64,000 bases of DNA, from positions 2,170,001 through 2,234,000 of the forward strand of contig CP188828.1 of the NCBI GenBank assembly GCA_050110875.1, in the 5' to 3' direction. The translations under genes and the position numbers were made by a program. Of the stretch, positions 58,541-64,000 are shown piece after piece. This DNA comes from Methyloligella sp050110875 (GTDB lineage: Bacteria > Pseudomonadota > Alphaproteobacteria > Rhizobiales > Methyloligellaceae). Positions within the stretch are counted from its first letter, which is position 1; each line of letters starts with the position of its first letter. A model generated the notes under the pieces. That model made no database searches and was not told the origin of the DNA. It worked only from the letters and a program-made list of their open reading frames with translations.

Positions 58541-58794
58541 CACAAATTTTCTCCTCGAAATCCCAACCGTGCTGCAAGGAGCGTGCAGTTTGCGGTTTGG
58601 ACGCCAAAAGGGAAAGCCCCTAGGCAGCTTCCATTGCGCAGAAACGGCCAATATCTGCGAATCTATGCTATATCCAAAGAATGTCTTAGAGACCGGAAAC
58701 CTGTCTCTAAGAGTATGAATTTGTTGCCGCATTCCTTGCGCTCGAAGGCCGGCGTAGAACCGGTTGCGATTTTGGGTGAGGAGGAGGAGGGGCA

Positions 58795-59388
58795 ATGGAA
58801 ACGCCGAAGGATCAAACGCCCGTTTGTCGTATCCGGCTGCGGAGGCTGTTTATTGCGGCCTTGATCTTCATTGGGCTGCTCGGCGCTTATCTCGGCACGC
58901 TCGAATTGTCCGGCAATTTTCGCAGCGTGGTCGCCGGCGAGTTCTATCGTTCCGGCCAGCCGAGCCCGGACGACATCGCCCGATACCAAAAAGCCCATGG
59001 CATCAAGACGATCATCAATCTGCGCGGCAAGAATGTCGGTCGAGACTGGTACGATGCCGAGCTGGCAGCTTCCGAACGGCTTGGCATCACCCATCTCGAT
59101 TTTCGTATGTCGTCTAAACGCGAGCTTTCCCAGGAAGAGGCCGCCGAACTCATCGCGATGATGGAAAAGGCCGAGAAGCCGCTCCTGATCCACTGTTATT
59201 CGGGCTCCGATCGTTCGGGCCTCGCCGCGGCTCTATACGTGGCCGCGGTGGCAAAGCTGGGCGAGATACTGGCGGAGGATCAGCTCTCGCCGACCTTCGG
59301 TCATGTCCCCCTGCCGTTTCTCAGCGTCTATGCCATGGACGAGACCTTCGAGAAGCTGGAGCCTTGGCTCGGCTTCCCGGATTCCTGA
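58795..59388 (+). CDS. Membrane-anchored dual-specificity/tyrosine phosphatase
   Basis: 197 residues with GAGGAGGAG before the ATG. A basic N-terminus and one membrane helix (LFIAALIFIGLLGAYLGTLEL, about 18-38) anchor it. The catalytic domain begins at EFYRSGQPSPDDIARY and includes TIINLRG, the general-acid region LDFRMSS (Asp102) and the P-loop HCYSGSDRSG with Cys134 and Arg140 (C-x5-R). It should remove phosphate from proteins, lipids or polysaccharide-related substrates at the periplasmic face or cytosolic face depending on topology. The cytochrome b gene follows after 24 bases. Confidence 0.9.
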   Translation: METPKDQTPVCRIRLRRLFIAALIFIGLLGAYLGTLELSGNFRSVVAGEFYRSGQPSPDDIARYQKAHGIKTIINLRGKNVGRDWYDAELAASERLGITHLDFRMSSKRELSQEEAAELIAMMEKAEKPLLIHCYSGSDRSGLAAALYVAAVAKLGEILAEDQLSPTFGHVPLPFLSVYAMDETFEKLEPWLGFPDS

Positions 59389-59412
59389 TGGGAGCCTGAA
59401 GAGGACGGGAAA

Positions 59413-60009
59413 ATGAAAGCGGAACCGAAGCGTGATCTAGGCTGGGTCTATGTCTGGGATCCCTTCGTGCGGGTGTTTCATTGGGCGACAGTGCTGCTCT
59501 TTACCGTGTCTTACCTGACCGGTGAGGAGATCATGGGGGTTCATGTTTGGTCCGGCTATGCCATCGCCGTGCTCCTGATCACGCGGGTGGTCTGGGGATT
59601 CGTGGGGCCGGAACACGCCCGGTTCAAAGACTTCGTCTACGAGCCGTCAGCGGTCCTTCGATATTTCTCCGCCCTGCTTCGCCGCAAGGCAGAGCGCCAT
59701 CTGGGCCACAGCCCCGCAGGCGGCGCCATGATCATCGCCCTCCTGATCGGGCTTACCGTCACCCTCGGCAGCGGCCTCGTCCAATACGCGTTGGAGGATG
59801 GCGCCGGGCCGCTTAGCTTGGTCCTGACCCCGGTGCCGGAAGGCGAGCAAAGCGGCCTGTTGGACATCGCCCACGAGACTCACGAGCTCGCCGCCAATAT
59901 CACGCTCGCCCTGGTGATCGTGCATATCGCCGCGGTGCTCTTTGCGAGCTACGCCTACCGGGAAAATCTCATCCGCGCGATGATCAGCGGCTACAAGCGG
60001 GCAAGGTAG
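59413..60009 (+). CDS. Cytochrome b561-type membrane protein
   Basis: 198 residues with four membrane helices. It belongs to the Ni/Fe-hydrogenase b-type cytochrome / b561 family: VYVWDPFVRVFHWATVLLFTVSYLTGEEIMGVHVWSGYAIAVLLITRVVWGFVGPEHARFKDFVY, then HLGHSPAGGAMIIALLIGLTVTLGSGLVQYAL, and ETHELAANITLALVIVHIAAVLFASYAYRENLIRAMISGYK. His residues in the first, second and fourth helices (FHWA, GVHVW, HETHE, VIVHI) are the likely heme b ligands. It probably passes electrons from quinol to a periplasmic partner not encoded here. Confidence 0.92.
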   Translation: MKAEPKRDLGWVYVWDPFVRVFHWATVLLFTVSYLTGEEIMGVHVWSGYAIAVLLITRVVWGFVGPEHARFKDFVYEPSAVLRYFSALLRRKAERHLGHSPAGGAMIIALLIGLTVTLGSGLVQYALEDGAGPLSLVLTPVPEGEQSGLLDIAHETHELAANITLALVIVHIAAVLFASYAYRENLIRAMISGYKRAR

Positions 60010-60195
60010 CCGCACGTCATCTCCCGCAAGGCGACGGCACAATCGCAGACCGCTCGGCGTCGCGAGCGGATCATGCCTCCGACCCCTCCGCGTTTCGTTC
60101 AAAAATCGTCAACCCTGGACACTATGTAGATTGGGTGTTGCCGATGGTCTCCCGGCATAATCGGGGGACCGCTCAAGGACGAGGAGGACATTGCA

Positions 60196-60960
60196 ATGGG
60201 CCGAGTAGAAGGAAAGGTCGTTCTGGTGACGGGCGCGGCGCTAGGCCTCGGCAAGGCCATGGCCGAGCTCATGGCGCGCGAAGGCGCCAAGGTCGTGCTT
60301 ACCGATATCAAGGACGAGGAGGGCAAGGCCACCGCAGAAGGGATTTCCGATGCCCTCTATCTTCATCACGACGTCGCCAAGGAAGACGAGTGGGAGGCGG
60401 TCGTCGCCAAGACCGTGGAGCAGTTCGGTCGCCTCGACTGTCTGATCAACAATGCGGGCGTGGCCATGGAAGGCGCGCCGGAAGAGACCACGCTGGAGAA
60501 ATGGCGTTGGCTCATGAGCATCAACCTGGACGGCGTGTTCCTCGGCACGAAGCACGCGATCAGGGCTATGAAGAAGAACGATCCGAAAGGCGGCTCGATC
60601 ATCAACCTGTCGTCCATCGAGGGGATCATCGGCGATTCCATGCTCAGCACGTATAACGCGTCGAAAGGCGGCGTCCGCCTGCACACCAAGGCGGTCGCCC
60701 TCTACTGCGCCAAGAACGGGCTGAACATCCGCGTGAACTCCATCCATCCCGGCTATATCTGGACGCCCATGGTGGAGAAGCTCATGGCCGAGACCGTGGG
60801 CGTTGAGGAGGGGCGCAAGCAGCTCGCCGCGCTCCACCCCATCGGCCATGTGGGCGAGCCGAACGACATCGCCTATGGCGTGCTCTATCTCGCCTCCGAC
60901 GAAGCGAAGTTCATCACCGGCGCCGAGCTCGTCATCGATGGCGGCTACACCGCCCAGTAG
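60196..60960 (+). CDS. SDR family oxidoreductase (3-beta-hydroxysteroid / cyclopentanol dehydrogenase-like)
   Basis: 254 residues. Cofactor motif VVLVTGAALGLGKAMAELM, acidic VVLTDIKDEEG after strand 2 (NAD preference), DVAKEDEW, LINNAGVAMEGAPEET, catalytic Ser in INLSSIEGIIGDS and Y-x3-K in STYNASKGGVRLH, and the C-terminal ITGAELVIDGGYTAQ. It resembles enzymes annotated as glucose 1-dehydrogenase or cyclopentanol dehydrogenase. The substrate is unknown. Its stop directly abuts the ppsA stop on the opposite strand (60960/60961). Confidence 0.93.
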   Translation: MGRVEGKVVLVTGAALGLGKAMAELMAREGAKVVLTDIKDEEGKATAEGISDALYLHHDVAKEDEWEAVVAKTVEQFGRLDCLINNAGVAMEGAPEETTLEKWRWLMSINLDGVFLGTKHAIRAMKKNDPKGGSIINLSSIEGIIGDSMLSTYNASKGGVRLHTKAVALYCAKNGLNIRVNSIHPGYIWTPMVEKLMAETVGVEEGRKQLAALHPIGHVGEPNDIAYGVLYLASDEAKFITGAELVIDGGYTAQ

Positions 60961-63351
60961 CTAACGAGATTTGGCTTTCGCGGCCTCCGCGTCGGCGACG
61001 TGCTGCTTCACGGCCATGAAGCTGTCCGGAATGACCGAGATGGAATCGATGCCGCATTCCACCAGGAAGTCGGCAAATTCCGGATGATCGCTCGGCGCCT
61101 GGCCGCAAAGCCCCACCTTGGCCCCCGCTTCGTGGGCCGAGGCGATCACCGTCGAGATCATCCACTTCACGGCCGGGTCTTGCTCGTCGAACAGATGGGC
61201 CAGATCTTCGGAATCCCGGTCCACGCCCAGGGTAAGCTGGGTAAGGTCGTTGGAGCCGATGGAGAACCCGTCGAAGCGCTCGGCGAAGGCCGTGGCCCGC
61301 ACCACATTGGCCGGCAGCTCGCACATGACATAGACCTCGAGCCCGTCCTGCCCGCGCTTCAGCCCGTTCTCGGCCATCACCTCCAAAACCTTGTCCGCCT
61401 CCTTGGTGGAGCGGCAAAAGGGAATCATCACGAGAATGTTCTTGAAGCCCATCTCGTCGCGCAGGCGGTGGATCGCCTGACATTCGAGCGCGAAGCCCGG
61501 CGCGTAGTTCGGCGAATAGTAGCGCGACGCCCCGCGGAACCCGATCATCGGATTGGCCTCCGCCGGCTCGAACGCGGAGCCGCCGATCAGATTGGCGTAT
61601 TCGTTGGTCTTGAAATCGCTCATCCGCACGATCACCGGCTTCGGATATACCGTCGCCGCGATGCGTGCCAACCCGCGCGAGAGCTGCTCCACGAAATATT
61701 GCGGCTTGCTCGCGTAGCTGCGGGTCATCCGCGCGATCTTGCGCTTGGCTTCTTCGTCATCGAGGCTGTCGAACTCCACCAGCGCCATCGGGTGCACCTT
61801 GACGTGGTTGGAGACGACGAATTCCATGCGTGCCAGCCCGACCCCATCGGCCGGAAGCTGCCACCAGCGCATGGCGGCCGCCGGGTTGGCGAGGTTGAGC
61901 ATGATCTTCGTCTCGGTCTTGGGAATATCGTCGAAATTGAGGGTCTCGACCTCGAAGGTCGCGTCGCCCTCGTAGACGAAGCCTTCCTCGCCTTCCGCGC
62001 AGGAGACCGTGATATCCTGCTCGTCATGCAGCACCTCGGTGGCATCGCCGGTCCCCACCACGGCTGGAAGGCCGAGTTCTCGGCTCACGATGGCAGCATG
62101 GGAGGTCCGTCCGCCGCGATCGGTCACCACGGCCGCGGCGCGCTTCATCACAGGCACCCAATCGGGATCCGTCGTCTCCGTCACCAGCACCGCGCCGGTC
62201 ACGAAGCGGTCGATATCCGAAGGGTTGCGGATCAGGCAGACAGGGCCTGAGACGACCTTGCCGCCGATCGCCAGGCCGGATGTCAGGGTGCGGCCCTTCT
62301 CGGTGATGTGATAGCGCTTGAAGGAGCCCGTATCTCTTTGCGACTGCACGGTCTCGGGCCGTGCCTGGACGATGAACATCTCGCCCGTGCGGCCGTCCTT
62401 CGCCCATTCCATATCCATCGCGCAGCCGTAATGACGTTCGATCTCCACGGCCCAGCGGGCGAGTGTCAGGATTTCCGCGTCGGAAAGCACGAAGCTCAAC
62501 TGCTCGGCCCGCGAGGTCGGCACCACGCGGGTCGGCTCGTCGCCTTCCCGCGCATAGACCATCTTCTCGGTCTTGGAACCGCGGTCCTTATGAATGATCG
62601 GCGAGAGCGACGGATCGTCGAGCAGCGGCTTGAACACCTGATAGGAATCCGGATCGACGGCGCCCTGCACGACCGTCTCGCCGAGCCCCCAGGCCGCATC
62701 GATCACCACCAGCTTGTCGAAGCCGGTCTCCGGATCGATGGAGAACATCACGCCGGAGCCGGACAGGTCGGAACGGACCATCTGCTGCACGCCGATGGAA
62801 AGCGCGACCTTCAGATGATCGAAGCCTTTCGCTTCCCGATAGCTGATCGCCCGGTCCGTGAAGAGCGACGCGTAGCACCGGCGGCACGCGGCGAGCAGAT
62901 CGCGGGTGCCGCGGATATTGAGGAACGTCTCCTGCTGCCCGGCGAAGCTCGCATCGGGCAGATCTTCGGCCGTGGCGCTGGAGCGCACGGCGACATCGCC
63001 GGTCTCGCGACCCATGCGCCGCGAAAGCTCCGAATAGGCACCCTGGATCGCCTCTGCGATATCTTCCGGCCAATCCGCGGCCAGAAAGGCGCCTCGGATT
63101 GCAGACCCCGTTTCCGAAAGCGAAGCCTTGCCGTCTTGGTAATCGGCAAGTCGCTGCTCGACCACCTCGTTCAAGCCATTGACCTCGACGAAACGCCAAT
63201 AGGCTTCCGCCGTCGTGGCGAAACCCGGCGGGACCGGTACGCCATGGCTGGCGAGATTGGAGACCATCTCGCCAAGCGATGCATTCTTGCCGCCGACCTT
63301 TTCGACATCGTCGCGGCCAACCTCCTCAAACCACAGGACGGAATTCGTCAT
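60961..63351 (-). CDS. ppsA: Phosphoenolpyruvate synthase
   Basis: 796 residues, GAGGAAA before the ATG. PpsA makes PEP from pyruvate and ATP, giving AMP and phosphate, for gluconeogenesis from C1-C3 substrates. The N-terminal ATP-grasp part reads VLWFEEVGRDDVEKVGGKNASLGEM, DVAVRSSATAEDLPDASFAGQQETFLN and IDAAWGLGETVVQGAVDPD. The phosphohistidine swivelling domain has DRGGRTSHAAIVSRELGLPAVVGTG near residue 420. The PEP/pyruvate barrel ends with SIGSNDLTQLTLGVDRDS and VGLCGQAPSDHPEFADFLVECGIDSISV, which includes the catalytic Cys. Length equals the E. coli enzyme. It is monocistronic. Confidence 0.97.
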   Translation of the reverse strand: MTNSVLWFEEVGRDDVEKVGGKNASLGEMVSNLASHGVPVPPGFATTAEAYWRFVEVNGLNEVVEQRLADYQDGKASLSETGSAIRGAFLAADWPEDIAEAIQGAYSELSRRMGRETGDVAVRSSATAEDLPDASFAGQQETFLNIRGTRDLLAACRRCYASLFTDRAISYREAKGFDHLKVALSIGVQQMVRSDLSGSGVMFSIDPETGFDKLVVIDAAWGLGETVVQGAVDPDSYQVFKPLLDDPSLSPIIHKDRGSKTEKMVYAREGDEPTRVVPTSRAEQLSFVLSDAEILTLARWAVEIERHYGCAMDMEWAKDGRTGEMFIVQARPETVQSQRDTGSFKRYHITEKGRTLTSGLAIGGKVVSGPVCLIRNPSDIDRFVTGAVLVTETTDPDWVPVMKRAAAVVTDRGGRTSHAAIVSRELGLPAVVGTGDATEVLHDEQDITVSCAEGEEGFVYEGDATFEVETLNFDDIPKTETKIMLNLANPAAAMRWWQLPADGVGLARMEFVVSNHVKVHPMALVEFDSLDDEEAKRKIARMTRSYASKPQYFVEQLSRGLARIAATVYPKPVIVRMSDFKTNEYANLIGGSAFEPAEANPMIGFRGASRYYSPNYAPGFALECQAIHRLRDEMGFKNILVMIPFCRSTKEADKVLEVMAENGLKRGQDGLEVYVMCELPANVVRATAFAERFDGFSIGSNDLTQLTLGVDRDSEDLAHLFDEQDPAVKWMISTVIASAHEAGAKVGLCGQAPSDHPEFADFLVECGIDSISVIPDSFMAVKQHVADAEAAKAKSR

Positions 63352-63450
63352 GGCGTTTCCTCAAATTTTTTATGGCACTCTGCACGGTACGAACCATGCA
63401 AGAATGGGCCCAGAGAGCTTGGAAGCGGCTGTAGCAGGAAAGGGGGCAGC

Positions 63451-64000
63451 GTGCGAATTTTAGTCACCGGCGCCAGCGGATTTATCGGGGCTGCAATTTG
63501 CGCGCGTATGATCGCCGAAGGCCATGCTGTCGTGGGCGCTGGACGGCCCGGCGGGTCGCCTCTGCCCCGCGGTCTCGCCTGCGAGGTGACTGTCGATATG
63601 GCGCGGGCCAAGTCGCCTGACGATTGGACTCCCCACCTGTGTAACATCGAAGCGGTCGTCAACTGTGCCGGCCTGTTACAAGCCGGATCCGCGGGCACCC
63701 CCTCCGATCTCCACATCGCAGGCAGCGATGCCCTCTTCGCCGCCTGCGAGGCGGCGGGCATTCGCCGCATCGTGCAGATCTCCGCTCTCGGCGTGGGAGA
63801 GGACGCGCCGACCGAGTTCGCTCGCAGCAAGTTCTTGGCAGACGAAGCCCTCATGGTTCGCGATCTCGACTGGGTGGTCCTTCGCCCCTCGGTCGTGCTC
63901 GGACGCACGGCCTATGGCGGCAGCGCCCTGATCCGGGGGCTTGCCGGGTTGCCTCTGCTGCCGGTCATCACGCGAAGCGGCTATTTGCAGGTGGTGGCCC
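63451..64000 (+). CDS. NAD(P)-binding epimerase/SDR-like protein, 3' end outside window
   Basis: 183 residues visible from GTG 63451, with AGGAAAGGGGG upstream; the frame is open to the window edge. The N-terminal Rossmann motif ILVTGASGFIGAAICARMIAEGHAVVG (T-G-x2-G-x2-G) marks an extended/atypical SDR. VVNCAGLLQAG, VQISALGVGED, AYGGSALIRG and the WVVLRPSVVLG strand fit the NDUFA9-like / NmrA-related group that binds NAD(P)H without classical catalysis. It is divergent from ppsA over a 99-base gap. Function is unknown. Confidence 0.85.
   Translation, partial: MRILVTGASGFIGAAICARMIAEGHAVVGAGRPGGSPLPRGLACEVTVDMARAKSPDDWTPHLCNIEAVVNCAGLLQAGSAGTPSDLHIAGSDALFAACEAAGIRRIVQISALGVGEDAPTEFARSKFLADEALMVRDLDWVVLRPSVVLGRTAYGGSALIRGLAGLPLLPVITRSGYLQVVA

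Overview
The window is GC-rich chromosomal DNA of an alphaproteobacterium, most likely a member of the Hyphomicrobiales (inference). The grounds are the protein families present (DUF1254, NTP/NDP exchange transporter, TerC, branched-chain-type ABC transporters), the methylated-amine gene set, and short palindromic intergenic repeats typical of Rhizobiales-like genomes. There are no rRNA or tRNA genes, phage genes, insertion sequences or CRISPR arrays. One 50-base run of N (31629-31678) is an assembly gap.

Left third (1-31 kb): housekeeping and accessory genes in small operons. These are a DUF1254 protein divergent from an AraC regulator; a SnoaL-like secreted protein; a Tat-exported aldo/keto reductase followed by a nucleotide-exchange-type transporter; a chloroperoxidase-like hydrolase; DUF5996; a TetR-GST-DUF1428 group; a TonB-dependent siderophore receptor with a DUF900 lipoprotein upstream; TerC; Rrf2 plus a methyltransferase; DUF1348 plus TetR; ArsR plus an AHSA1-type protein; YbaK; a 3-hydroxyisobutyrate-dehydrogenase-like enzyme; a MarR-GNAT fusion; GFA; and an L,D-transpeptidase-like protein. 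A Cus-type copper/silver efflux operon (small metal-binding protein, CusB, CusA), a sterol desaturase and a mechanosensitive channel follow.

Centre (31.7-56.2 kb): a methylated-amine and one-carbon island. A three-gene split glutamate synthase resembling N-methylglutamate synthase (mgsABC) is followed by an unrecognised 137-aa protein, an APC permease, an unknown protein, a cytosolic NarX-like kinase with a NarL-like regulator, and a PAS/degenerate-GGDEF protein. Next come trimethylamine monooxygenase (tmm) and TMAO demethylase (tdm), a folate-dependent GcvT-like enzyme, a branched-chain-type ABC importer split over two loci, and a kinase plus class III PLP enzyme pair of the ethanolamine-phosphate phospho-lyase type. 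The tail of a type III glutamine synthetase or gamma-glutamylmethylamide synthetase may lie just after the gap. Together these suggest uptake of a methylated amine, TMA to TMAO to DMA plus formaldehyde, folate capture of C1 units, and glutamate-based methylamine assimilation.

A 16-bp inverted motif, TAnCCC-N4-GRGRTA, occurs by eye at four intergenic sites of this island: before the PAS gene, between tmm and the GcvT-like gene, before the ABC ATPase operon, and in front of the transporter binding protein/kinase. The NarL-family regulator encoded in the island is the natural candidate to bind it. This is the most interesting signal in the window.

Right end (56-64 kb): a haloacid-dehalogenase-like protein, two SDR oxidoreductases, DUF3617, a membrane-anchored tyrosine/dual-specificity phosphatase, a cytochrome b561, PEP synthase (ppsA) and the start of an NAD-binding epimerase-like gene cut by the window edge.
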